Positions 23,234-31,880 of a stretch of 64,000 bases of DNA are shown here, one piece after another. This DNA is from Blastococcus sp. PRF04-17 (GTDB lineage: Bacteria; Actinomycetota; Actinomycetes; Mycobacteriales; Geodermatophilaceae), in contig NZ_CP095412.1 of assembly GCF_023016265.1 (NCBI RefSeq), positions 1,116,001-1,180,000 of the forward strand, read 5' to 3'. Within the stretch, counting starts at the first letter, position 1; each line of letters opens with the position of its first letter. Below the pieces are notes generated by a model. That model was not told where the DNA came from. It searched no databases and worked only from the letters and a program-made list of their open reading frames with translations. Made by a program: the position numbers and the translations under genes.

Positions 23234-24292
23234 TCAGGTCGTGCGCGTCACCTTGGTGAGGCCCAGCGGCCGGTCCGGGTCCAGGCCCTTGCGCAGTGCG
23301 AGCTCGAGGGCCAGCGACTGGACGGGAACGATGCTCAGCACGGGCAGGAGCTCGTCCGCCACGTCCGGAGGCAGGATCCCGGCGAGTCCAGACCCCTCGG
23401 GGTCGTTGCCGATCAGGTGGACGTCGGCGCCACGCCCGTACAGGTCCGGTAGCAGCGCCTCCACCGATGCGCGGCCGGTCCGCTCCCCGACGAAGCAGAA
23501 GACAGGCGTACCCGTCGTGACGGCGGCCAGCGGGCCGTGCTTGGCGTCCGCCGCGCTCCACCCCGACGCGGCGATGCTGCTCGTCTCCATCAGCTTCAGC
23601 GCGCCTTCCCGGGCGGTCGCGGCACCGAAGGCGCGACCGATCAGGAGCGCGCGATCGGCGTCGGCCAGCCGCTCCGCCAGGTCCGGGGCCAGCCCGGCCG
23701 AGCGCCGGATCACCGTTCGCCCGTGTTCGGCCAGGGCGCGGATGTCGGCGTCCACCCGCCCGGCGGGATCCCCGGCGACGGCACGCAACCACATGTGGAG
23801 GGCGATCAGCTCCGCCGTGTAGGACTTCGTCGCCGCCACGGAGCGCTCGGGACCGGCGAGCAGGGGGACGTGGACGTCGGCAGCCAGGGCGAGGGGGCTG
23901 CCCGGATCGTTGGTGAAGGCGATCGTCGGGCCGCCGCGGGCTCGCGCGCTCTCCAGCGTCGCGATCAGATCCGGCGACGCGCCGCTCTGGGACACCGCCA
24001 CCAGGCAGCTGTTCGGGTCGTGGACGTTGCGTCCGTAGACAGTCGCGACGCTGGGCGTGGCCATCGCCGCGGGCAGCCCGAGGAGCGCCTGGGCCAAGTA
24101 CTGCGCGTAGACCGCCGCGTGGTCGCTGGTGCCCCGCGCCGCGAAGACGAGACCGGACAACCGCCCCGCGGCGAGCCGGTCACGGAGGAACTCCGCTGCT
24201 GCGTCCACGGCACGGCGGTCGGCGACGAGGTCGAGCCAGCGGTCGGGCTGCTCCGCGATCTCGCGGCGCATCAGCTCCCCGGGGGCCGTCAC
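23234..24292 (-). CDS. SIS-domain sugar isomerase/deaminase (GlmS C-half type)
   Basis: Tandem SIS protein of 352 residues, like the isomerase half of GlmS without the glutaminase part; expected to act on a phosphorylated (amino)sugar. First SIS: ARGTSDHAAVYAQYLAQ and AVSQSGASPDLIATL; second: IGRAFGAATAREGALKLMETS, then the DAKHGPLA loop typical of this family. It is the last gene of the binding protein-Php-ROK-permease-YhfX-ATPase operon and overlaps the ATPase gene by 4 nt. With the ROK kinase in the same operon, a route of import, phosphorylation and isomerisation is likely. Deaminase versus isomerase cannot be decided. Confidence 0.9.
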   Translation of the reverse strand: MTAPGELMRREIAEQPDRWLDLVADRRAVDAAAEFLRDRLAAGRLSGLVFAARGTSDHAAVYAQYLAQALLGLPAAMATPSVATVYGRNVHDPNSCLVAVSQSGASPDLIATLESARARGGPTIAFTNDPGSPLALAADVHVPLLAGPERSVAATKSYTAELIALHMWLRAVAGDPAGRVDADIRALAEHGRTVIRRSAGLAPDLAERLADADRALLIGRAFGAATAREGALKLMETSSIAASGWSAADAKHGPLAAVTTGTPVFCFVGERTGRASVEALLPDLYGRGADVHLIGNDPEGSGLAGILPPDVADELLPVLSIVPVQSLALELALRKGLDPDRPLGLTKVTRTT

Positions 24293-25038
24293 GACAGGCC
24301 CGTGATCATCGAGACGATCTCGTTGCGGCTGGTCTCCTGCACCGACCGGACCCCGACCTGCTTGCCACGTCGCAGCACCGCGATGCGGTCGGCGAGCCGG
24401 AACACCTGGTCGAGGTTGTGGCTCACCAGGAGGACGGCCGCGCCGCGCTCGCGCAGGCGGGCGATCAGCTCCTCCACCTTCGCCGTCTCGGCGACGCCGA
24501 GCGCCGCCGTCGGCTCGTCCATGAGGACCAGCCCGGTCGCCCAGTGGGTGGCGCGGCAGATCGCGATGCCCTGGCGCTGGCCACCCGAAAGGTCGCGCAG
24601 CGTGGCCCGGGCGGACGGGATGCGGACGTCGAGGGCGTCGACGAGCTCCTGCGTCTCCCTCGCCATGCGCCGCCGGTCGAGCAGCCGGAGCGGACCACGG
24701 ACCAGCTCGCGCCCGAGGAACATGTTCATGTAGACGGGCTGCTCGTCGACCAGGGCCAGGTCCTGGTAGACCACCTCCACTCCCTTCCGCCGGGCGTCGG
24801 AGGCGTCACGGAAGTGGACCTGCTCGCCGTTGAGCCAGATCTCGCCCTCGCTCGGCTGGTAGAGGCCGGAGATGATCTTCACCAGCGTCGACTTGCCGGC
24901 CCCGTTGTCGCCCACGAGCGCGACGATCTCCCCCGCGGCGACCTCGAGGTCGAAGCGCTCGACCGCGACGACACCGCCGAAGTGCTTGTGGATGCCGTTC
25001 AGTCGCAGCGGTACCTGCACGGCGGTGGCGGCGGTCAC
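24289..25038 (-). CDS. sugar ABC transporter ATP-binding protein (single domain)
   Basis: Energises import through the permease encoded two genes upstream. Of 249 residues: Walker A GDNGAGKSTL, signature LSGGQRQG, Walker B LVLMDEPTAAL, H-loop VSHNLDQ. It has one ATPase domain, like FrcA, not the fused pair of RbsA, so it probably works as a homodimer. GTG 25038 overlaps the YhfX-type gene's stop by 4 nt; earlier in-frame starts would lie within that gene and lack homology. Confidence 0.94.
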   Translation of the reverse strand: MTAATAVQVPLRLNGIHKHFGGVVAVERFDLEVAAGEIVALVGDNGAGKSTLVKIISGLYQPSEGEIWLNGEQVHFRDASDARRKGVEVVYQDLALVDEQPVYMNMFLGRELVRGPLRLLDRRRMARETQELVDALDVRIPSARATLRDLSGGQRQGIAICRATHWATGLVLMDEPTAALGVAETAKVEELIARLRERGAAVLLVSHNLDQVFRLADRIAVLRRGKQVGVRSVQETSRNEIVSMITGLS

Positions 25039-26276
25039 GGGTTCCTCCGGCGGTCGGCGAGCACGTTCGAGGTGTCTGGGGAGAGGTGCTGCGGCAGCGA
25101 GCCGTCGGCGGCCCACACGCCGACGACGTGCGGTCGGCCGGTCGACACACCGGCGATGGCCGCGGTGAGAGCCCGGGTGACGAACACCTGTGCGCGGAAG
25201 CCGAAGACCACCGTGTCGCCCACCTCGACGGAGGGCCCGTCGGAGGCGTCGACGATCGCGTAGTAGTCGATGGCCTCCGGGGCGGGCATCTCCACCGGCA
25301 GCGTCGGCGCGGTGGCCGGGTCGGCGCCGTCCCCGACGACGACGGCGCGGGTGGCCGTCCCCCCGAGTACGGGATCCACGTAGAGGCCGCCGCCGAAGAC
25401 GTACGCACCTCCGCCGTAGGTGTGCGACACCTCCGACACATAGGCGACGGCGGGCTCCTCGACCAGGTCCTCCACGGCGTGCCACGGGGTGGTGCCGGTG
25501 AGGCCGTGGCCCGGCTCGACCTGGGTCACGCCGGCCTCGGCCAGCATCGGCAGGGTCGCCGCGGAAGTGGTTCCCGGCCCGTTGACGGCGACGTCCGCCC
25601 GCCCGGCGCGCCGCAGGCGCTCCACCGCCACCTGCAGGGTCGCGAGGTTCGGGGTGGGCCGGACCGTCCGGGCGTCACTGTCGAAGAGCATCGCCGGGAA
25701 CGTCGTCACACCCGCGAAGCGCCCACCGGTCAGCCCGTCGAGCCGGTCGGCGACGCGGACGACGTCCGCGGCGTCGAACCCGCCCTCGTGGCCGCGGTAG
25801 AAGCGGTCCCCGTCGGCCACGATCCGGGCGAGCAGCGCCTGCTCCCGACCGGCGGCAGCGCTGGCAGCGGCGGCCTCGGCGGCCTTCGTCTCGTTGAACA
25901 CGGTCCAGAAGGACGGCGCCAGCGCGGCGCCTCGGGCCGCCTCGGACCGCGGGATCTGCACCAGGTGCCCCAGGTGACCGATGCGGAGACCGCCGGCCGC
26001 GTCGGCCTCAGCGTCCTGCAGGTCGACCCCCACGGCGTGCGTGATCCCCTCCTCGGCCAGCGCCCGGGAGACGTCGGGGTTGCGACCGAGCTGCTTGGTC
26101 ATGGCGAAGGCGCTCAGCCCCAGCCGCGCGGCCTCGGCCGCGATCGCCGCGGCGTTGCGGCGCACGGCGTCGAGGTCGATCGCATAGCAGTTGGCCGGCA
26201 GCTCGCCGGAGCGGTGCAGCTGCGCGGCGGCGCGCAGGAAGTCCGGGTTGCGCCTGCGGAGCAGGTCCAGGAACAC
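25035..26276 (-). CDS. YhfX-type PLP enzyme (alanine racemase-like fold)
   Basis: Resembles E. coli YhfX, an uncharacterised fold-type III PLP protein. Matching segments: RRNPDFLRAA near the start, MTKQLGRNP (PLP lysine region), GHLVQIPRSE, the TPNLATLQVAVE helix, VEPGHGLTGTTP and SEVSHTYGGGAY. GGAGGG lies before GTG 26276, giving 413 residues. In E. coli yhfX is in one operon with yhfV (php), and here a Php homologue is also in the operon, which suggests they work in one pathway. Racemase, deaminase or transaminase activity is possible; the substrate is unknown. Stop overlaps the ATPase gene. Confidence 0.85.
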   Translation of the reverse strand: MFLDLLRRRNPDFLRAAAQLHRSGELPANCYAIDLDAVRRNAAAIAAEAARLGLSAFAMTKQLGRNPDVSRALAEEGITHAVGVDLQDAEADAAGGLRIGHLGHLVQIPRSEAARGAALAPSFWTVFNETKAAEAAAASAAAGREQALLARIVADGDRFYRGHEGGFDAADVVRVADRLDGLTGGRFAGVTTFPAMLFDSDARTVRPTPNLATLQVAVERLRRAGRADVAVNGPGTTSAATLPMLAEAGVTQVEPGHGLTGTTPWHAVEDLVEEPAVAYVSEVSHTYGGGAYVFGGGLYVDPVLGGTATRAVVVGDGADPATAPTLPVEMPAPEAIDYYAIVDASDGPSVEVGDTVVFGFRAQVFVTRALTAAIAGVSTGRPHVVGVWAADGSLPQHLSPDTSNVLADRRRNP

Positions 26277-26290
26277 GTCTCTTCCCTCCG

Positions 26291-27262
26291 TCAGCTGCCG
26301 CGCTTGCCGCGGAGCGAGATCGACACGGCGATGAGGATGATCGCGGCGCGGGCGACCATCTGCTGCGACACCGACAGCCCGGCGAGGATCAGCCCGTTGT
26401 TGAGCATGGTCATGAGCAGGCTGCCGACGACCGCGCCGACGACCGAGCCCTTGCCGCCGAACAGGCTGGTGCCGCCGACGATGACGGCGGCGATCGCCGT
26501 CATGAGGTCCGCCTCGCCCAGGGTGTACCGGGCGCCCTGCAGGCGGGCGGAGTAGAGCAGCCCCACCACGGACGCGGCCATCGCGCTGCCCACGAGGACG
26601 GCGACCCGGACCCGGTCCACCTTGATCCCGCTGACCCGCGCGGCGGAGGCGTTGTTCCCCACGGCCAGCACGTGCGCGCCGTACCGGGTCTGGCGCAGCG
26701 CCACTGCGCCCAGGACGACGATGAAGGCGGCCCACCAGACGGTGGCCGGCAGCCCCAGCCACTTCGCACCGAACAGGCTGATGAAGGCGCTGTCGGTGAC
26801 GGGCACGGACTGCAGGTCGGTGAGTTCCCGGGCGAGGCCGGCGACCAGACCCATCGTCGCCAGCGTGACCAGGAAGGACGGCAGCCGTACGGCGGCGACG
26901 AAGATCCCGTTGAGCAGGCCCACACCCAGCCCCACCCCGAGCGCCGCAAGCACGGCCAGCGGCCACGACCCGGTGTTCTGCAGGACGACCGCGGCGCTCA
27001 GGGCCGACAGGGCCACCACGGATCCGATCGACAGGTCGATCTCGCCGGCCGACAGGACGAAGACCAGTCCCACGGCGAGCACCATGATCGGCGCCGCCTG
27101 CACGAGGATGTTCGTGAGGTTGGGGACGCTCAGGAAGCTCGAGGGCTGGGTGACGGCGAAGAAGAGGAAGACGACGACGAAGCCGGCGTAGACGACGTAG
27201 TCCTTCCACTGGACGCCCGCGAGCCAGCCGGGTCGCTGGGCCGGCGCTGTGGTCGTGGTCAT
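26291..27262 (-). CDS. sugar ABC transporter permease (RbsC/FrcB type)
   Basis: Inner-membrane channel of the importer, 323 residues with about nine or ten hydrophobic segments. The family motifs AGEIDLSIGSVVALSA, LPSFLVTLATMGLVAG, AVGNNASAARVSGIKV and IVGGTSLFGGKGSVVGA are all present. The start overlaps the ROK kinase stop by 4 nt; the YhfX-type gene follows 14 nt later. Together with the binding protein and single-domain ATPase, this is a complete ribose-class (CUT2) importer. Confidence 0.95.
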   Translation of the reverse strand: MTTTTAPAQRPGWLAGVQWKDYVVYAGFVVVFLFFAVTQPSSFLSVPNLTNILVQAAPIMVLAVGLVFVLSAGEIDLSIGSVVALSALSAAVVLQNTGSWPLAVLAALGVGLGVGLLNGIFVAAVRLPSFLVTLATMGLVAGLARELTDLQSVPVTDSAFISLFGAKWLGLPATVWWAAFIVVLGAVALRQTRYGAHVLAVGNNASAARVSGIKVDRVRVAVLVGSAMAASVVGLLYSARLQGARYTLGEADLMTAIAAVIVGGTSLFGGKGSVVGAVVGSLLMTMLNNGLILAGLSVSQQMVARAAIILIAVSISLRGKRGS

Positions 27263-28221
27263 TCGGAGTCCTCCGGGTCGGAGCCGAGACGGGCGGCGCG
27301 CAGCGCCAGGTCGAGGGTGCCGACGACCGACGCACGGGTCCCCAGCGTGGTGGTGCGGACGTCCACGGGCGCCTTGCCGAGCTCGGCGAGGGCGGCCCGC
27401 ACGGGGGACAGCAGTTCGGGGCGGGAGCCGACGCCCCCGCCGAGGACGACGAGCGCGGGGTCGAGCACCGCGGTCACCGCAGTGATCGTCAGGGCGAGGA
27501 GACGGCCGTGCTCGGCCACGACGGCGACGGCGGCCGGGACGCCACGGGCGGCCAGGTCGAAGACCTCGCGGGTGCTCGTGGCCGTGCCGGTCGCCGCGCT
27601 GTAGCGGGCGGCGACCGTCTCCCCCGCCGTGGCCTCCTCCAGTGCACCGCGGTGCTGGTTCACGGGGTCGAACGGGTCCGTTCCGAGCGGGAGGTAGCCG
27701 ATCTCGCCGGCGGCCCCGTGGGCGCCGCGGACGACGCGGCCACCGCTGACGATGCCCATACCGATCCCGGTCCCCACGGCGATGAAGACGAAGTCGGCGC
27801 AGCCGCGCGCCGAACCGACCCAGCGCTCGCCGACCGCGGCGGCGGTGACGTCGTTCTCGAGCACGACGGGGTGCCCGAGTTCTGCTGCCAGCTCGTCGCG
27901 CAGGCTCACACCGGACAGGCCGTCGACGTTCGGTGACAGCCCGAGGGTGCCGTTCTGCGCGTCGGGCACGCCCGGTGTGCCGACAGCGGTCGCACGGACG
28001 GCGGCGGGCACCGCGCCGGCAGAGCTCACCAGGCTCCGGCCGAGTACCGCGATCTGGTCGACGACGTGACGTCCGCCGCGCGGGTCCGTCGCGGTCGCCA
28101 TCTCGGCGAGGACTGCGCCGGACTCGTCGGCGACGGCTGCGCGGACCTTGGTCCCGCCGAGATCCACACCCAACACCAGGGCGCCGTCCCGGCCAGATGG
28201 GCCGGACGGGTCGTGAGGCAC
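27259..28221 (-). CDS. ROK-family sugar kinase without zinc-site cysteines
   Basis: Predicted kinase of the imported sugar, 320 residues. ATP/phosphate loops GVDLGGTKVRAAV and VAVGTGIGMGIVSGG and the catalytic Asp in VLENDVTAAAVGE are present. The ROK signature normally continues to a CXCGXXGCXE zinc site, but here the stretch GEIGYLPLGTDPFDPVNQHRG has no cysteine, so the zinc-stabilised loop is replaced. AAGGAGCAGACC precedes GTG 28221. It overlaps the permease gene by 4 nt and follows the phosphotriesterase homologue by 45 nt. Substrate unknown; glucose, N-acetyl-sugars or keto-sugars are all possible. Confidence 0.88.
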   Translation of the reverse strand: MPHDPSGPSGRDGALVLGVDLGGTKVRAAVADESGAVLAEMATATDPRGGRHVVDQIAVLGRSLVSSAGAVPAAVRATAVGTPGVPDAQNGTLGLSPNVDGLSGVSLRDELAAELGHPVVLENDVTAAAVGERWVGSARGCADFVFIAVGTGIGMGIVSGGRVVRGAHGAAGEIGYLPLGTDPFDPVNQHRGALEEATAGETVAARYSAATGTATSTREVFDLAARGVPAAVAVVAEHGRLLALTITAVTAVLDPALVVLGGGVGSRPELLSPVRAALAELGKAPVDVRTTTLGTRASVVGTLDLALRAARLGSDPEDSE

Positions 28222-28266
28222 GGTCTGCTCCTTCGGCGCCCCCGCCGTGCGAGGGCCGTGGGACTG

Positions 28267-29274
28267 TCAGGAAACGGTGAGCAGCCGCGCAGGGTTGCGC
28301 GCCAGCATCTGGTCCAGCGCGTGCTCCGGGACGCCGAGGTCGCGCACCATCGGCACGAAGCTCCGGCCCAGGTACGAGTAGCCGCTCTGGCCGTGGGTCG
28401 CGGCGTTGAGGTAGACCTCGGCGCCGGTCATGTCCAGGGACAGCAGGATCCGGTCGGCGTACCCCTCGGCCACGAGCGTCGCCAGCCCCTGCGCCCGGGA
28501 GCGGTCGGAGCGGTAGTACGCCCGCTTGCCGAACTCACCCTCCGGCGGGTCGGCCGGTGGCGGCGCGAGGACGAAGTCCCAGAACTGCTTGCCGATGGTG
28601 TCGAAGGCGACGCTCACGCCGGTGTCCAGGACGCGCTGGACGTACGACAGGTCGGGGTGGATGTCCATGTGCCCGATGACGACGCGGGACAGGTCCATGC
28701 CCTCCTCCCGGAGGATCTCGACCTGCTCGAGCGCCATCGTGCCGTGCGTGGTGTGCGTGTTGAGCGCCAGCCCGGTGTCCCGGCAGGCCCGCGCCGCCGC
28801 TCGGAGGCACTTCTCCTCGTGGACGGTGATCTCGTCCAGGCCGGTCGCCTGCTCACCGAGGATCCCGACCGTGATGCCGGTCCCGCCGACGCCGACGGTG
28901 GCGTCGGCGACGAACCGGGCGTGCATGGCGTCCACGTCGGCCGCCAGCGCCCACTGCGGTGAGTAGGGCTCCAGGTAGACCGACGCCCCGGCGACGACGT
29001 GCAGTCCGCTCCGACGGGAGATCTCCTGCAGCAGACCGAGGCTGTCACCTTCGGCGTCACGTCCCACCACGCCGTACGGGCTGAGGTCGACGACGGTGCC
29101 GAAGCCCAGATCACCGATTCCCCGCAGGGCCGTCACGGCGACCTCCACCGGGTCGTCGACGGTCCCGCCGGACAACCACGGACCGGGGACGAGCGAGACG
29201 AGGTGCTCGTGCGGCATGATCCGGCCGAGGTCGGCGGGGTCGACGGGGCCGAGGACGGTTTGGACGTGGCCCAT
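28267..29274 (-). CDS. phosphotriesterase-homology (Php-type) hydrolase
   Basis: Amidohydrolase-superfamily member of 335 residues; characterised relatives are lactonases, including sugar-lactone phosphate lactonases, rather than true phosphotriesterases. Metal-site motifs: the HxH-like MPHEHL near residue 21, a possible bridging Glu in VGILGEQ, histidines in LNTHTTHG and VIGHMDIHPD, and the Asp in LLSLDMTG. GGAGGAACCCG precedes ATG 29274. It is the second gene of the operon, after the binding protein and the 29298-29334 hairpin. Cleavage of a sugar lactone or of an amide bond in the imported compound is inferred from context only. Confidence 0.88.
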   Translation of the reverse strand: MGHVQTVLGPVDPADLGRIMPHEHLVSLVPGPWLSGGTVDDPVEVAVTALRGIGDLGFGTVVDLSPYGVVGRDAEGDSLGLLQEISRRSGLHVVAGASVYLEPYSPQWALAADVDAMHARFVADATVGVGGTGITVGILGEQATGLDEITVHEEKCLRAAARACRDTGLALNTHTTHGTMALEQVEILREEGMDLSRVVIGHMDIHPDLSYVQRVLDTGVSVAFDTIGKQFWDFVLAPPPADPPEGEFGKRAYYRSDRSRAQGLATLVAEGYADRILLSLDMTGAEVYLNAATHGQSGYSYLGRSFVPMVRDLGVPEHALDQMLARNPARLLTVS

Positions 29275-29297
29275 CGGGTTCCTCCGGAGGTGGGTGC

Positions 29298-29334
29298 TCC
29301 CCGGGGCCGGCGCCTGCGCGACCGGCCCCGGGGA
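29298..29334. repeat. 13-bp GC hairpin after the binding-protein gene
   Basis: Perfectly paired arms (29298-29310 and 29322-29334) with an 11-nt loop lie between the binding-protein stop and the Php-type start. There is no T-tract. Such hairpins commonly protect the upstream mRNA or cut downstream expression, so that more binding protein than permease is made. The other sugar ABC operon in the window has the same device at 63069-63103. Confidence 0.75.
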
Positions 29335-29339
29335 ACGGA

Positions 29340-30458
29340 TCAGGGAAGGACGCCGGACGGGGGCTCTTCGGCGTAGTCGCTCTCCCAGCCCTCGACGATG
29401 TTGTCCTTCGTGACGGCGAACGGCGGGTTCGCGACGAGCTCGGGAGCCTGCTTGCCGAGGACGCCATAGGCACCCACGATCGCCAGCCCTCGGCCCAGGC
29501 CGACCGACGAGTTCCCCACGATGCCCACGACGTTGCCGTCCCGCATCATGTCCGAGGCCAGATTCGCCTCGAGGTCGTTCGTGACCACCTTGACGTCGCT
29601 TCGGCCGGCCTGGCGCAGAGCGGCGAGCACGCCCTCCGCGGCGGTGGCCCAGGCGACGTAGATGCCCTTGATCTCGGGGTTGCGCGTGATCATCGCGTTG
29701 GCGATGTCCTCGGTGCGGGCCGGGTCGCTGAAGCCCTCCTCCGCGACGATCTCGATGTCGGGGTAGAGGTGGGCGGTCCAGTCCTTGAACGCCTGGTCGC
29801 GCTGGTTGGTGAACCAGAAGTCGGCGTCGTGGTACAGGTACCCGACCTCGCCCTCGCCGCCGATGGCCTCACCGAGCATCTCGGCGTTGGCCTTGCCGTA
29901 CTCGGTGAGGGCACCGGTGACGATGGAGACGATCTCGTCGCCGCTCTCGTAGCCGGCCGGCGGCGTGGTCATGACCGCGAGCTTGACGCCGGCGTCGACG
30001 GCCGGCTGGAACGCCGCGGCGGCCGACGTGGGGTCGACGGCGATCGTCACGATGATGTCGGGATCGAGCGCGAGCACGCTCTGCAGGTTGTCGGCCTGGC
30101 GGGCAGGGTCGAAGCCGGCCTCGGTGCTGGCAACGACCTCGATCCCCAGGCGCTCGAACTCCTCGCGAGCGCCCTTCTCGGTGGCGCCCACGAGCGCCGA
30201 GGACTCGTGCCACACGAAGGCGGCGGTGTAGTTGCCCGCCTTGACCTGGGCGACCTCCTCGTCGGTCAGCTCCAGTTGGTCGAGGCTCTCGGGCGTCTCG
30301 CCGTTGGGCCCGGTGAACTCCAGGCTCGGCTCCTCCGCAGGGCTTCGATCGGCGGAGGCGTCGTCGGCCTCCCCGCTGCAGGCGGTCAGCGCGAGCGACC
30401 CCGCGAGGGTGGCCGCGACGGCGAGCCGCCAGGTCTTGCCGCTGAGCATGTGCTTCAT
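29340..30458 (-). CDS. sugar ABC transporter substrate-binding lipoprotein
   Basis: Captures the substrate outside the membrane. ATG 30458 follows GAGGAGACAGCA and gives MKHMLSGKTWRL, a hydrophobic stretch and the lipobox LTAC, so the mature lipoprotein starts at the Cys and is processed by Lgt/LspA. The rest (372 residues in total) is a periplasmic binding protein type 1-like fold: VLALDPDIIVTIAVDP, DVKVVTNDLEANL and GKANAEMLGEAIGGEG. First gene of the seven-gene operon, divergent from the ROK repressor gene. Confidence 0.93.
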   Translation of the reverse strand: MKHMLSGKTWRLAVAATLAGSLALTACSGEADDASADRSPAEEPSLEFTGPNGETPESLDQLELTDEEVAQVKAGNYTAAFVWHESSALVGATEKGAREEFERLGIEVVASTEAGFDPARQADNLQSVLALDPDIIVTIAVDPTSAAAAFQPAVDAGVKLAVMTTPPAGYESGDEIVSIVTGALTEYGKANAEMLGEAIGGEGEVGYLYHDADFWFTNQRDQAFKDWTAHLYPDIEIVAEEGFSDPARTEDIANAMITRNPEIKGIYVAWATAAEGVLAALRQAGRSDVKVVTNDLEANLASDMMRDGNVVGIVGNSSVGLGRGLAIVGAYGVLGKQAPELVANPPFAVTKDNIVEGWESDYAEEPPSGVLP

Positions 30459-30522
30459 TGCTGTCTCCTCGGGCGAGTGCCGCGCTGGTAGCGGGCCAAG
30501 CGCTTTCAATTTCACGCTGAAC

Positions 30523-30555
30523 GTATTAGAACGACATCTAGCCCGTCGGTGTCAA
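30523..30555 (-). promoter_or_regulatory. promoter region of the Php/YhfX sugar operon
   Basis: On the minus strand a consensus -35 TTGACA (30555-30550) is followed by TCTAAT (30530-30525) at 19-nt spacing or TAATAC (30528-30523) at 21 nt. On the plus strand GAACG occurs twice in tandem, ten bases apart, over the -10 region, a possible site for the divergently encoded ROK repressor. This lies in the 195-bp gap between the two start codons. Confidence 0.45.
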
Positions 30556-30653
30556 GACCGCGCGGACGAAGTAGCGTCACGGTCTGGTCACGAGGTTACA
30601 TACGGCCTCGGATAGCGAACCATTGGCCTCAGTTCGCAAGGAAAGGAGGGGGC

Positions 30654-31835
30654 ATGGAGCCGGAAGTCTCGAACCGGAACCGTGCAGCCGTCCTGGCGCA
30701 CGTGCTGGAGGCCTCCCCGACCACCCGGGCCGCCGCGGCCACCGCGACGGGCCTGTCCCCTGCCACCGTCTCGCGCATGGTCGACGCGCTGATGAGCGAG
30801 GGCCTGCTGCGCGAGACCGACGAGGTCGCCAGCGGACGACGTGGGCGCCGGGCCACCCTGCTCGAGGCCGTCGCCGACCGGAGCGTGGTCGTGGGCGTGG
30901 ACCTCGGCGCCTCCAGCGCCCGCTTCATCGTCGCCGACCTGCTGGGTCAACCGCTGCATCACCGCACCTGCCCGACACCCACCGACCGCGGCCCCGCCGA
31001 GTTGGCGGCCTGGCTGGCCGAGGAGGTGGTGGCGACCGCCGGCGACCTGGCGGACCGGCTGGCGGCGGTCGCCATCGGGCTGCCGGGGGCGGTCCGCCGG
31101 CACGACCGCCGGGTCTTCAGCGCGCCGAACCTGCCGCAGGTGGAGCAGCCGGTCTTCCTCGACGTTCTCGAGGAGCGGCTCGGACCCGGACTCGACCTCG
31201 ACAACGACTCCAACTACGCCCTGCTCGGCGAGCAGCGGTTCGGCGCCGCACGGTCGGCTCCCACGGCCGTGATGCTGACGGTGGGGGCGGGGCTCGGGGC
31301 GGGCGTGGCACTGGACGGCCGGCTCCTGCGCGGACGCAACGGGCTGGTGGGCGAATTCGGTCACCTGCCTGTCGGACCCCTCGGCTCCCCTCTGGAGCAC
31401 CTGGTCACCGGGCCGGGGATCATGCGCCGAGCCGCGGAGCTGGGCGTCGACATCGCCTCGCCCGCGGCTCTGTTCTCCCCCGACGCCGACGGTCAGCTCC
31501 TGGCGATGCGCCGCCACGTCGAGCAGGCACTGCTCGTCGTCCTCACCGCCGCGGTCGTGAGCTACGAGCCGGACACGATCGTGCTCGGCGGGCGTATCGC
31601 CCGGTCCCTCGCGCCCCACCTCGACGGCCTGGGCGAGGACCTCCGGCGGACCGTGCCCTCCGCGCCGCCGGTCGTCCCAGCCCAACTGGGCGACCTCTCG
31701 GGGGCTCTGGGCGCGGTGGTGGCCGCACTGCACCGCGTCTACCTCGGCCTGGGGGTCGGTGAGCAGGACCTCGTCCGGGTGCCGCGCCCCCGGGACCTGG
31801 GCCTGGCTGAGTCGGACCTGGCGGACGCGGGCTGA
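30654..31835 (+). CDS. ROK-family (NagC/XylR-like) transcriptional repressor
   Basis: Local regulator of the divergent sugar operon. The first ~75 of 393 residues are a winged helix-turn-helix (TRAAAATATGLSPATVSRMVDALMSEG is the HTH). The remainder is the ROK ligand-binding fold with VGVDLGASSARFIVAD, DNDSNYALLGEQ and TVGAGLGAGVALDG. As in the kinase of this operon, the usual ROK zinc-binding cysteines are absent after GEFGHLPVG. AAGGAGGGGGC precedes ATG 30654. Release of repression by the substrate or its phosphate is likely. Confidence 0.92.
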   Translation: MEPEVSNRNRAAVLAHVLEASPTTRAAAATATGLSPATVSRMVDALMSEGLLRETDEVASGRRGRRATLLEAVADRSVVVGVDLGASSARFIVADLLGQPLHHRTCPTPTDRGPAELAAWLAEEVVATAGDLADRLAAVAIGLPGAVRRHDRRVFSAPNLPQVEQPVFLDVLEERLGPGLDLDNDSNYALLGEQRFGAARSAPTAVMLTVGAGLGAGVALDGRLLRGRNGLVGEFGHLPVGPLGSPLEHLVTGPGIMRRAAELGVDIASPAALFSPDADGQLLAMRRHVEQALLVVLTAAVVSYEPDTIVLGGRIARSLAPHLDGLGEDLRRTVPSAPPVVPAQLGDLSGALGAVVAALHRVYLGLGVGEQDLVRVPRPRDLGLAESDLADAG

Positions 31836-31880
31836 GGTCCCAGCGAGCCGGCCGACGCGACGTCGCGGTCGTCGACGTGT

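Noticed and set aside
23145-23822. C-terminal extension of the TIGR03085 frame to 426 codons
   Set aside because: The extra part crosses a perfect hairpin and then runs antisense to the well-conserved SIS gene, so it is not believable protein.
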